Shown one piece after another: positions 25,457 to 32,281 of a stretch of 64,000 bases of DNA. The stretch comes from QALR01 sp900552255. Lineage in GTDB: Bacteria > Bacillota > Clostridia > Oscillospirales > CAG-272. The first letter of the stretch is position 1. Each line of letters opens with the position of its first letter. Made by a program: the position numbers and the translations under genes. Location of the stretch: NCBI GenBank assembly GCA_048526005.1, contig DBFVEH010000021.1, positions 653,534-717,533 of the forward strand. The letters run 5' to 3'. Below the pieces are notes generated by a model, which made no database searches, was not told the origin of the DNA, and saw only the letters and a list, made by a program, of their open reading frames with translations.

Positions 25457-25749
25457 TTGATTTTGCCTCCTTAAATTATTATGAATTGGCGGCGGCGAAG
25501 CCATATGCGCCGCATGGCCACACAGCTCGCTCGGTTTCGCGCGAACACCATCCCGGGCGTTTCCTCTCGCCCTAAGGAAAAGCCGGAGGTCCTCCGGCAT
25601 CATGCATTCCATCTTCGGATTGACGCCGCACGCGGCGCAATATCCGGAACACAGCTGTTCATGAAACAAAACCGTCGCCCGTTTATCGGACATACTCTGC
25701 GAAAATTCCCCGTTTTCACGGCAACCTCCCGCTTCATCGCACATCAAGC
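25457..25749 (-). promoter_or_regulatory. Long leader of the S10 operon
   Basis: About 290 bases lie between the predicted start point and the rpsJ GTG. It contains a terminator-like hairpin (25577-25599) about 120 bases upstream of rpsJ, which suggests control by attenuation. The coding look of the frame through it is an effect of base composition. Confidence 0.5.
25577..25599 (-). terminator. Attenuator-like terminator ahead of rpsJ
   Basis: On the minus strand GCCGGAG-GAC-CTCCGGC forms a 7-bp GC-rich stem followed by TTTTCC. It lies inside the leader, downstream of the promoter at 25756-25784, so it could stop transcripts before the ribosomal genes. Confidence 0.55.
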
Positions 25750-25755
25750 TTTTCT

Positions 25756-25784
25756 ATTCTATCGCATTTTTACGATAAAATCAA
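25756..25784 (-). promoter_or_regulatory. Sigma-A promoter of the S10-spc-alpha superoperon
   Basis: TTGATT, a 17-base spacer, then TAGAAT on the minus strand, about 300 bases upstream of rpsJ. No other comparable promoter was seen within the operon. Confidence 0.75.
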
Positions 25785-25907
25785 GGACTTTTCGATTTTT
25801 TGAAAAAATATATGCAGAAAACTTTAGAGAAATTTTCTCCATTTTTTTGTGTATTATTCACAAATTTCAATAAATTTCAAAAAAACGGCGCAATTTCCTC
25901 TCAAATA

Positions 25908-25916
25908 TGCTATAAT
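25908..25916 (+). promoter_or_regulatory. Extended -10 promoter of the TSCPD gene
   Basis: TGCTATAAT has an exact -10 box with the extended TGn element. There is no good -35 at 17 bases, as expected for this class. It lies 104 bases before the start codon and diverges from the S10 promoter. Confidence 0.6.
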
Positions 25917-26020
25917 AGCGTGGCAAGGCAATGTACTTGTCGGCCAAATCACCGATTTTGAGAGAATCGACGGTATGACAGCGATCCGTCGTCAAACATA
26001 GGGAGGCTCCCGCAGCTGCA

Positions 26021-26284
26021 ATGGTCAAAAATATAGAATATACGACGCGCGGCACCTGCTCGCGTCAGATCAAGGTCCAAATCGAGGACGGCATCATCCA
26101 GTCGGTGCAGTTCGTCGGAGGATGCAACGGAAATACAAAAGGAATCGCTCAGCTTGTCAGAGGAATGAGGGCGGAAGACGTCGTTGAAAAGCTCAAAGGA
26201 ACGGACTGCGGAGGCCGCGGTACCTCCTGCCCCGACCAGCTTGCAAAAGCGATCGAAGAGGCCTTAAAATCCGATGCGAATTGA
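26021..26284 (+). CDS. TSCPD-domain protein, TIGR03905 type
   Basis: An 87-residue single-domain protein of the TSCPD family, named for its motif, seen here as TSCPDQLAKAIEEAL near the C-terminus. Conserved Cys residues occur at RGTCSRQ, GGCNGNTKG, TDCGGRG and TSCPD, so metal or nucleotide binding is plausible; the same domain occurs at the end of some class II ribonucleotide reductases. Its function as a stand-alone protein is unknown. The ATG follows GGGAGG at a long spacing. The amidohydrolase start overlaps its end by 11 bases. Confidence 0.85.
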   Translation: MVKNIEYTTRGTCSRQIKVQIEDGIIQSVQFVGGCNGNTKGIAQLVRGMRAEDVVEKLKGTDCGGRGTSCPDQLAKAIEEALKSDAN

Positions 26285-27068
26285 CGCGCACACCCATTGC
26301 TTTCCCGATACCCTCGCACCCAAAGCCCTTGCCAAGCTGGAAACAAACGACGCGCTTTATCCGCGGTGCGACGGAACACTTAACGGACTTCTCACGGTCC
26401 TCGACCGCGACGGAATCGACAAATGCTTTGTACTGAACATCGCGACCAATCCGCATCAGCAGGACAAGGTCAACGAATTTGCCGTTTCCATTAACCGCTG
26501 TCAGAACAGAGTTTATTCCTTTGGCTCCATCCATCCGGATTGCCCCGATGTAAAGCGCGCCGCCAAACAAATCAAAAAATCCGGTCTTTACGGCATCAAG
26601 CTGCATCCCGATTTTATGGGATATGACATTCTCGACGATAAATTCATGCCGATCTTCGCGGCATGTGCGGAATATGCGCTCCCGGTCGTCATTCATGCGG
26701 GACTTGATCCCACCTCACGGGATCATATCCATGCGAAAGCGGAGGACATTGCCAAAATTTTGGAGCGGTTTCCCTCTCTGCGCCTGTGCGCCGCGCATTT
26801 CGGATGTGCGGTCCATCATGAGGAGGTGCTGAAGCATCTCTGCGGCAAAAACATATGGTTCGATACGAGCTTCCCCGCCCTCGGCGCTTCTGTGTCCGGC
26901 GTGAAAAAGCTCCTCGAAAACCATAATCCCGACAAAATCATGTTCGGAAGCGACATGCCGTGGGAATCTCCGGCGGAGGCTGCGGCATTTCTCGACGAGC
27001 TGGAGCTCGACGACAAGCAAAAAAGAAAAATCTTCGGCGAGAATGCCGAGCATTTTCTTCAACGATAA
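26274..27068 (+). CDS. Amidohydrolase-family metal-dependent hydrolase
   Basis: A 264-residue TIM-barrel hydrolase of the amidohydrolase 2 type. Metal-site motifs are visible: DAHTHCF at the N-terminus (His6, His8), KLHPDFMGYD, VVIHAGLD and the late GSDMPW Asp. Members include decarboxylases and lactonases; the substrate here cannot be assigned. It is coupled to the TSCPD gene by an 11-base overlap. The ATG at 26274 gives the MRIDAHTH start normal for the family. tRNA-Arg follows 27 bases later. Confidence 0.85.
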   Translation: MRIDAHTHCFPDTLAPKALAKLETNDALYPRCDGTLNGLLTVLDRDGIDKCFVLNIATNPHQQDKVNEFAVSINRCQNRVYSFGSIHPDCPDVKRAAKQIKKSGLYGIKLHPDFMGYDILDDKFMPIFAACAEYALPVVIHAGLDPTSRDHIHAKAEDIAKILERFPSLRLCAAHFGCAVHHEEVLKHLCGKNIWFDTSFPALGASVSGVKKLLENHNPDKIMFGSDMPWESPAEAAAFLDELELDDKQKRKIFGENAEHFLQR

Positions 27069-27095
27069 AAATCACGGCCACGCTGCCGTGCATAT

Positions 27096-27172
27096 GCGCT
27101 GGTAGCTCAGCTGGATAGAGCATCAGATTCCGATTCTGGGGGTCGCGGGTTCGAATCCTGTCCGGCGCGCCA
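27096..27172 (+). tRNA. tRNA-Arg (anticodon CCG)
   Basis: A full cloverleaf folds by eye: acceptor GCGCTGG / CCGGCGC, D arm GCTC / GAGC, anticodon stem TCAGA / TCTGG with loop TTCCGAT (anticodon CCG, reads CGG), and T arm GCGGG-TTCGAAT-CCTGT. The discriminator is G and CCA is encoded. Length 77 bases. A terminator follows at once. Confidence 0.95.
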
Positions 27173-27173
27173 C

Positions 27174-27203
27174 AAAAAAGTCTTGTATGTACAAGACTTT
27201 TTT
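27174..27203 (+). terminator. Terminator after tRNA-Arg
   Basis: An 8-bp perfect stem (GTCTTGTA / TACAAGAC) with a 2-base apex has A6 before and a run of seven T after it. Confidence 0.88.
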
Positions 27204-27266
27204 ATTTTCGCATTCCTATATTTTTATTTTGTATAAGAATAACAACAAATTTGACAGCATAAAAGC

Positions 27267-27295
27267 TTGACATTTTCAAATTCTTGATGTAATAT
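27267..27295 (+). promoter_or_regulatory. Promoter of the antitoxin RNA
   Basis: An exact TTGACA, a 17-base spacer, then TAATAT. The predicted start point is near 27302, just before GGAGTTGCC. Confidence 0.65.
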
Positions 27296-27301
27296 AATAA
27301 T

Positions 27302-27388
27302 AGAAGGAGTTGCCGATGACGGTTGCTCCCTTGTTAGTGATTATGAAATAACCGCTAAGTTGGTAGCTGGGCGGTTATTTCTTTTTTT
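27302..27388 (+). ncRNA. Putative antisense antitoxin RNA
   Basis: A promoter and a strong terminator bracket about 87 bases on the strand opposite the toxin peptide gene. The terminator part is complementary to the last codons and 3' end of the toxin mRNA, the layout of RatA-type antitoxin RNAs. The RNA also has GAAGGAG six bases before a 12-codon frame (27316-27351, MTVAPLLVIMK) that might be translated. The role as antitoxin is inferred from the layout. Confidence 0.55.
27345..27388 (+). terminator. Terminator of the antitoxin RNA
   Basis: An 11-bp perfect stem (GAAATAACCGC / GCGGTTATTTC) with a 15-base loop is followed by seven T. It overlaps the end of the toxin reading frame on the other strand. 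Confidence 0.85.
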
Positions 27389-27461
27389 GTTCGCTTATGT
27401 ACTGCGCATAGAGAACGAGAAAAGCGAGAATCGCAATCAAGTCTGAAAGCGTAAGATACAC
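27375..27461 (-). CDS. Type I toxin-like hydrophobic peptide
   Basis: A 28-residue frame: MYLTLSDLIAILAFLVLYAQ followed by YISEQKKK. One membrane helix (about 4-22) and a basic tail match the Fst/TxpA/holin-like toxin style. The start is GTG at 27461, supported by an unusually strong ribosome site, GAGGGGGTGAT, which can pair with almost the whole 16S 3' end. Start at the nearby ATG fails because that frame stops after nine codons. Peptides of this class depolarise or damage the membrane when overproduced. Its mRNA would have an 83-base 5' region and run into the antisense RNA. No homology search was possible. Confidence 0.65.
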   Translation of the reverse strand: MYLTLSDLIAILAFLVLYAQYISEQKKK

Positions 27462-27480
27462 GGCATCACCCCCTCTCACC

Positions 27481-27507
27481 GAGGGAGCAAAAGAAACTGT
27501 CTCCCTC
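27481..27507 (-). promoter_or_regulatory. Hairpin upstream of the toxin ribosome site
   Basis: GAGGGAG and CTCCCTC form a perfect 7-bp stem on the toxin mRNA. The CTCCCTC arm lies 3 bases before the ribosome site and can pair with it instead (6 of 7 pairs), so two exclusive folds are possible, one exposing and one hiding the site. Confidence 0.45.
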
Positions 27508-27550
27508 AAATTGAGGAAGCAACCGCCACCGTTATGGCAACTCCATAGAA

Positions 27551-27579
27551 ATCATAGCATTCATATCATTATTGGTCAA
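27551..27579 (-). promoter_or_regulatory. Promoter of the toxin mRNA
   Basis: TTGACC, a 17-base spacer, then TATGAT on the minus strand. The start point would fall near 27544, the first base of GGAGTTGCC. Confidence 0.7.
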
Positions 27580-27678
27580 TATTTTTCTCGTTTTTGAAAT
27601 ATTTTTATTCAAATTATAGACAAAGTCCGGTTTCATCCCCGGTTAAAATCGGAGCCAAATGCGGATCATTTTTTTATC

Positions 27679-27707
27679 TTGCGTTTCTTCTTATTTTATA
27701 GTACAAT
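27679..27707 (+). promoter_or_regulatory. Sigma-A promoter of the DUF3795 gene
   Basis: TTGCGT, a 17-base spacer, then TACAAT, 42 bases before the start codon. Confidence 0.6.
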
Positions 27708-27748
27708 CATTTACTACACCAAACAATAATTGAACAGAGGTGTTTTCT

Positions 27749-28222
27749 ATGGCCAAATCAATCTGCGGGCTCGACTGCGCGAAGTGTACCGTCAAAGACG
27801 CCTGCGGTGGATGCAGTACACAAAAAGGAGTTCCGTTTCACGGCGGATGCGTCGTCGCGGCATGCTGCGGAAATGAAGGCTGTGAGCACAGCGGCAAATT
27901 CTCGGAAGACGTCTGTGAGCTAAAAGAACAGCTGATCGCGGAATTCAACGCCCTCGGCATTGAAGATATGGAAGAAGTGAAAAATCTAAACGCTCTTACC
28001 GGCTCCTATATCAATCTCAAATATACGCTTCCGAACGGACAAGCCGTAAAGCTGCTCGACGACAGTAAAGTATATTTAGGAAATCAAATCTGCAAAAAAG
28101 GCAGCGACAGGTGCTACGGGCTCGCCGCAGATGAAAGCAATCTCTTGGTTTGTGAATACGGCGAGAACGGCTCAGACGCGGAAATAATCTTATATAAAAA
28201 ACGGAAAAATCCAAAAGAATAA
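27749..28222 (+). CDS. DUF3795 cysteine-rich protein
   Basis: A 157-residue protein whose first 50 residues are Cys-rich: CGLDCAKCTVKDACGGC, then CVVAACCGNEGCEHSGKF. This is the DUF3795 pattern, thought to bind metal; the function is not known. The C-terminal 70 residues form a separate, probably beta-rich part. The ATG at 27749 lies 8-9 bases after AGAGG; an in-frame GTG three codons earlier is less well spaced. It is a single-gene unit closed by a strong terminator. Confidence 0.75.
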   Translation: MAKSICGLDCAKCTVKDACGGCSTQKGVPFHGGCVVAACCGNEGCEHSGKFSEDVCELKEQLIAEFNALGIEDMEEVKNLNALTGSYINLKYTLPNGQAVKLLDDSKVYLGNQICKKGSDRCYGLAADESNLLVCEYGENGSDAEIILYKKRKNPKE

Positions 28223-28257
28223 CCATCGACGCCGGAATACCGGCTTTATCCGAAATC

Positions 28258-28300
28258 AAGATGAAAAGCCTTGCTGCAAGCAAGGCTTTTCATCTTTTCT
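28258..28300. terminator. Bidirectional terminator, 17-bp stem
   Basis: AAGATGAAAAGCCTTGC pairs perfectly with GCAAGGCTTTTCATCTT across a 5-base loop and is followed by TTCT. It serves the DUF3795 gene and the convergent lipoprotein gene. Confidence 0.88.
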
Positions 28301-28332
28301 TATGTAAAAATCATCACAATGCTTTCCCGTTC

Positions 28333-29004
28333 TTATTTCGCCGAAAAATAGGAAAGCGGGGACATCTCGTCGAAGCTGCCGTCTCCCTCCGTCACAATAA
28401 TGCCCATGATAAAATCATCGATCTTCCGGATATAATATTTTTGTTCGATGGAAAAATCATAGTCCGGATAATACGCTTCATAGGAGAGCTCGAGGAAATC
28501 GAACCCGCCGACGGCAACAGTCTGCTCGCTCGATTTCGTATACTGGATCGTCGTCTGCTTTTCAAGATTGCCCGTCAAAGCGGCGGCATAATCCTGTTCG
28601 CTGAAGGTCTCTGTATCCATGCCCTGGACCTTGATATTTTCATACAGCACGATCACGTTCATACCGGTCATGGAATCGACCGCAAACATATCGTAAACCG
28701 TAGTCTTTTTGAGCAGCTCCTTTTTCAGGGCATCCTCGTCTCCGTTCTCATCAAGTCCGGACATTTTGAGAAGCTCTTCTCTGTCATAAAATTCCCACCC
28801 CTCGGGAAGCGCAAATTTCATTCCTGAAAAATCGCTCACATACGCACCCAACTCGATGACGCCCATATCAAAATCCGCGGTACCATCGTCCATGCTGCCG
28901 ACGAATAATTTCTGTAAAACCTCCGAAAAAGTGCACGACGCCATCAAAAGCAAAAGCGCCGCTGCGATTATGAGGGACACCGCTGTTTTCACTGTTTTTT
29001 TCAT
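28333..29004 (-). CDS. Putative lipoprotein, unknown family
   Basis: A 223-residue exported protein. The signal peptide KKTVKTAVSLIIAAALLLLM ends in the lipobox MASC, so it should be anchored on the outer face of the membrane. The mature part is mixed alpha/beta and resembles small Clostridial lipoproteins with a PsbP-like fold (ISGMKFALPEGW-type start), but the family was not firmly recognised. Two ATGs in a row occur at 29007 and 29004; the second has better spacing from GGGAGG. A 12-bp tandem repeat lies upstream. Confidence 0.7.
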   Translation of the reverse strand: MKKTVKTAVSLIIAAALLLLMASCTFSEVLQKLFVGSMDDGTADFDMGVIELGAYVSDFSGMKFALPEGWEFYDREELLKMSGLDENGDEDALKKELLKKTTVYDMFAVDSMTGMNVIVLYENIKVQGMDTETFSEQDYAAALTGNLEKQTTIQYTKSSEQTVAVGGFDFLELSYEAYYPDYDFSIEQKYYIRKIDDFIMGIIVTEGDGSFDEMSPLSYFSAK

Positions 29005-29048
29005 CATGACCTCCCGCCGTGAGAACGGCACATTCAAATTGTGATCTC

Positions 29049-29072
29049 ATCTATTATCGAATCTATTATCGA
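29049..29072. repeat. Tandem 12-bp direct repeat
   Basis: ATCTATTATCGA occurs twice in direct succession, upstream of the lipoprotein gene in its probable promoter area. It may be an operator pair or a chance duplication. Confidence 0.7.
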
Positions 29073-29126
29073 AATATTTTCTGATTCTGCTGTACACAGC
29101 ACGATTCACAAACACCTACGGGATTT

Positions 29127-30308
29127 TTACGCGCGGTATACACCGAGGACAGCTTTCTCCAATCTCTCGAGAGCCTCGGCAAGCACACGGCGCGGGCAGG
29201 CGAGATTCAGCCTCTCGAAGCCTTCTCCGCCCCGTCCGAAAATATAGCCCTCGTCGAGGAAAAGATAAGCTTTTTTTCTCATCAGCGCCTCCAGCTCCTG
29301 CTTAGGAAGCCCCAATGCGCGGAAATCGAGCCACAGAAGATAGGTCCCTTCAAGCTCCGTCGCCTTGACAAACGGCAGATGCTCCCTTAAAAAAGCCGTG
29401 ACAAAGGTTTTGTTCGCGTCTATATAGCAAATCACCTCACGCATCCATTCCTCACCATGCTCATAGGCGAGTTCCGTCGCCTTGTAGCTGAGTGCATTCA
29501 GCGAAAAATGTCCGCGTGCGCGCATGACCGCTTCTCTGCGCCGTTCATCCGAAATAAAAATATTCGACGCCTGCATCCCCGCCAAATTGAACGTCTTGCC
29601 GGGAGACGTGCATACCGCGCAGTTGTCGCGGTATTTCTCTTCCAGATTCATCATGGAAACATGCCGATACCCCGGCATGATCAGATCAAAATGGATCTCA
29701 TCCGACAGGATGAACACATCGTTTGCAAGACAGATCTCCGCGATCCGGCGGAGCTCCTCCTCCGTCCACACGCGCCCTACCGGATTGTGCGGACTGCAAA
29801 AGATATAGAGTTTGACCTCCTCACGCTTCGCCTTTTCTTCAAAATCCGCAAAATCGATCGTATATCGGCCGTCCTTTTCGATAAGCTCGTTTTCCACGAC
29901 ATGGCAGCGGTTGAATTCAGCGGCCCCCCGAAACGGATAATAAACCGGCGAGGTGATCATCACGCTGTCGCCCGGTTTTGTGAAAACACCCACCATATGC
30001 CGCAGGGCCGGCACAACGCCGGCATATTCGACAAACCATTCTTTTTTCGGTGAAAAGCCGTGACGACGTTCCATCCAGCCTGTCACCGCCTGATAATACG
30101 CGTCCGTCGCATGCGTATAGCCGAGAATCGATGTATCGAGATACTCTTTCAGTCCCTCGACGATCTCGGGCGCGTTTTTGAATTCCATATCCGCCACCGA
30201 CAGCGGCACGATATCGTCCGGAAGGTCCGGAACCTCCTCCCGCATTTCATCCCATTTGCCGGAGCCGACGCCATAGCGCGGAATCAGCGTTTCAAAATCG
30301 TATTTCAT
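29127..30308 (-). CDS. MalY/PatB-type PLP enzyme, C-S lyase
   Basis: A 393-residue fold-type I PLP enzyme. The PLP lysine is Lys238 in SPGKTFNLAG, and Asp203 in LSDEIHFD binds the ring nitrogen. The N-terminal segment VPLSVADMEF and CSPHNPVGRVW are typical of MalY/PatB, which cleave cystathionine (beta-lyase) and in E. coli MalY also represses the maltose regulon. It ends the glycogen and glycosidase operon. A maltose-system link like that of MalY is tempting but unproven. GAAAGGGAAGG precedes the ATG. Confidence 0.88.
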   Translation of the reverse strand: MKYDFETLIPRYGVGSGKWDEMREEVPDLPDDIVPLSVADMEFKNAPEIVEGLKEYLDTSILGYTHATDAYYQAVTGWMERRHGFSPKKEWFVEYAGVVPALRHMVGVFTKPGDSVMITSPVYYPFRGAAEFNRCHVVENELIEKDGRYTIDFADFEEKAKREEVKLYIFCSPHNPVGRVWTEEELRRIAEICLANDVFILSDEIHFDLIMPGYRHVSMMNLEEKYRDNCAVCTSPGKTFNLAGMQASNIFISDERRREAVMRARGHFSLNALSYKATELAYEHGEEWMREVICYIDANKTFVTAFLREHLPFVKATELEGTYLLWLDFRALGLPKQELEALMRKKAYLFLDEGYIFGRGGEGFERLNLACPRRVLAEALERLEKAVLGVYRA

Positions 30309-30320
30309 TTACCTTCCCTT

Positions 30321-31625
30321 TCAGTTTCCAAGTCCCTCCGAGGGATCCCTGCCCTCATGGACCTGCGGATAATAGCTGCCGTAGCAATAGTCATACGGCT
30401 CGTCAAATTCCATTTTCAGAACGGCAATGCCCAAATTCCGGTCAGGAGATGACTGCGGCAGCGATTTCAGCACGATACGATGCCCATCCATCGCAAAATC
30501 AAGAGGCTCGCCGGTCGCAAGCACCGAGATGCGCCGCGGTGCTTTCCTGTATCCGCCGAAAACCATCTCTCCCGTCCGCGGCCAAATATAATTCCACACA
30601 TAAACGGTCTTTCCGTCCGGCGATACCGTGCATTTGGAAACGTTGTTGGCGCCGCACTCTTCGCCGGAAATTTTCTTTTTCAAGCCGTACGCCGCCTCTC
30701 CGTTTTCGCGGAGCCACGCGCCGACTTTATGCAGCGGTTCCACCGCCTCGCGCGGAACGGAGCCGTCCGCTTTCGGTCCGATGTTGAGCAGCAGATTGCC
30801 GCCCGCGGCGGAACAGCGCTGCAGCATGCGCACGATCTGATTTGCCGTATAGGAATACGGCGCAATCTGCTCCTCGTCCACATAGCCCCACGAAATGCCG
30901 TTGAAAGTCATGCAGGCCTCCCAGTCGCTTCCGTCCTCCGCAACGATCGCATCCTCCGGCGTGAAAAAATCCTCCGGCATCCGGCTGCGGTTGTTGATGA
31001 GGATATCCGGCTGAAGTCCCCTTATCTTATAATTGCGGTTTACCGAATCCCAGTCCTTCGAGCTCATGCGCGGCCACGGCATATCGTACCAAAGGATATC
31101 GATCTTCCCGTAATTCGTGAAAAGCTCCGTGTTGAGGTCCTCGATATATTTCGTGAACCGTGCGCGGGCGCCCTCGTCCGTCATACATTTCCACGCATCG
31201 GGATGACGCCAGTCCATCAGCGACGAATAAAGCCCGATTTTCAGATCGTATCTGCGGCAGGCGTCGACAAATTCCCGCACGATATCGCGGTGCGGACCGT
31301 AGTTCACGGAGTTGAACGGATTGACCTTGGAATCCCACAGAGAAAAGCCCTCGTGATGGCGTGTCGTGAGCACCGCATACTTTGCGCCGGCCTCCTTTGC
31401 CAGCCGGCACCACTCGTCGGCGCAGCCTTCCTTCGGGCAGAACGCGGCGGCAAGCTTTTCATAATCGGAGATTTTGATATTTTCCCATACCTGCGCCCAT
31501 TCTCCCATTCCGTGGGAGGAAAAAAGCCCGTAATGGATAAACATGCCGAAGCGCGCGTTCCGAAACCATTCGATGCGCCGCTCCTTGGTTGCGGCGCAGA
31601 ATGCCGCATATTCTTCGTAAGTCAT
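30321..31625 (-). CDS. GH29 alpha-L-fucosidase
   Basis: A 434-residue glycosidase that would release L-fucose from glycans. The catalytic nucleophile is probably Asp181 in ILWYDMPWP, and substrate-binding His residues are His31 (FGMFIHYG) and His90/His91 (TTRHHEGF). There is no signal peptide, so it is cytoplasmic and would act on imported oligosaccharides. The ATG at 31625 has AAGGAG upstream; the frame extends 47 codons further but homology starts here. It follows the unknown gene by one base. Confidence 0.9.
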   Translation of the reverse strand: MTYEEYAAFCAATKERRIEWFRNARFGMFIHYGLFSSHGMGEWAQVWENIKISDYEKLAAAFCPKEGCADEWCRLAKEAGAKYAVLTTRHHEGFSLWDSKVNPFNSVNYGPHRDIVREFVDACRRYDLKIGLYSSLMDWRHPDAWKCMTDEGARARFTKYIEDLNTELFTNYGKIDILWYDMPWPRMSSKDWDSVNRNYKIRGLQPDILINNRSRMPEDFFTPEDAIVAEDGSDWEACMTFNGISWGYVDEEQIAPYSYTANQIVRMLQRCSAAGGNLLLNIGPKADGSVPREAVEPLHKVGAWLRENGEAAYGLKKKISGEECGANNVSKCTVSPDGKTVYVWNYIWPRTGEMVFGGYRKAPRRISVLATGEPLDFAMDGHRIVLKSLPQSSPDRNLGIAVLKMEFDEPYDYCYGSYYPQVHEGRDPSEGLGN

Positions 31626-31626
31626 G

Positions 31627-32265
31627 TCAGCTCCTTTCCTCCTTACTGCCGATGGAAAGGATAAATTCCTTCGCATATGGGAGCGATTCGATCCAGCGGC
31701 ACACCGTGTGCCATTCGTCGAGCTTGTGCGTGCGTCTCGCATAGTAGATGTTGACAAGCACCTCATAGTTCAGCGTCACCGTGCGCAGCTGATTGTAGCT
31801 CGCCGGCAGAAGCTGGATCATATCATACCAGAACGCCTTGTCCTTCGTTTCAAGGAAACGGAGGCGGCGCTCCTCCAAGCACGCGATGACGCTGTCGAGG
31901 CACGCGAGAGCGGTCTCACTCATATGATCGTGCGAAAAATCCTCGCGCGAAAATTCTTTTGCTTGGATTTTGTGCATTGTGCTCGTGGAATTGGCGACCG
32001 TTCCGACCTTATAAGTGTCGAATTCTTTCCACCAATATAACGGCGCCGTGATATCCGCGGAAACGATGATCTGCCGAATGAACTTCCGGTGATCGGAGCC
32101 GGCGCGGCAAAGCCGCATGCCGAGTCCGATATCGTTTTCCCCGAGGATATAATTTCTGTCCGCGTCATAGGCGCTGTCGCTGCGCGCCCAGCTGTTCAGC
32201 GGATTGCGCGCGCCGCGCATGGCGTTTTCCAAATTCATAACGCTTGTATTTGTAATTTCCAGCAT
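31627..32265 (-). CDS. Conserved protein of unknown function
   Basis: A 212-residue soluble protein. It has striking motifs: MRGARNPLNSWARSDS, GENDIGLGMRLCRAGSDHRK, ITAPLYWWKEFDTYKVGTVA and YNQLRTVTLNYEVLVNIYY. I recall similar proteins in Clostridia and their phages as hypotheticals, and a distant likeness to the ThyX flavin-dependent thymidylate synthase fold is possible, but no function can be claimed. The ATG at 32265 follows GGGAGGAATC; the frame is open 68 codons further upstream inside the GH31 gene. It lies between two glycosidase genes with 1- and 16-base gaps, so it is co-transcribed. Confidence 0.75.
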   Translation of the reverse strand: MLEITNTSVMNLENAMRGARNPLNSWARSDSAYDADRNYILGENDIGLGMRLCRAGSDHRKFIRQIIVSADITAPLYWWKEFDTYKVGTVANSTSTMHKIQAKEFSREDFSHDHMSETALACLDSVIACLEERRLRFLETKDKAFWYDMIQLLPASYNQLRTVTLNYEVLVNIYYARRTHKLDEWHTVCRWIESLPYAKEFILSIGSKEERS

Positions 32266-32281
32266 TTTGATTCCTCCCTGT

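Larger units (their letters stand above)
27306..27544. repeat. Inverted repeats at the two 5' ends of the toxin locus
   Basis: 27306-27330 and 27515-27544 are inverted copies of a GGAGTTGCC...GGTTGCTCCC element, the second about 5 bases longer. Each copy begins at or next to a predicted transcription start, so the two convergent RNAs begin with nearly the same sequence. Confidence 0.75.

Noticed and set aside
25457..25747. N-terminal extension of rpsJ to 200 codons, or a leader peptide
   Set aside because: S10 homology begins at the GTG at 25456 with a good ribosome site; the upstream frame covers a hairpin-bearing leader.
27174..27579. Mobile element or MITE flanked by inverted repeats
   Set aside because: The inverted repeats coincide with two transcription starts and there is no target-site duplication visible, so a toxin-antitoxin layout fits better. 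Copies elsewhere in the genome would reopen the question.
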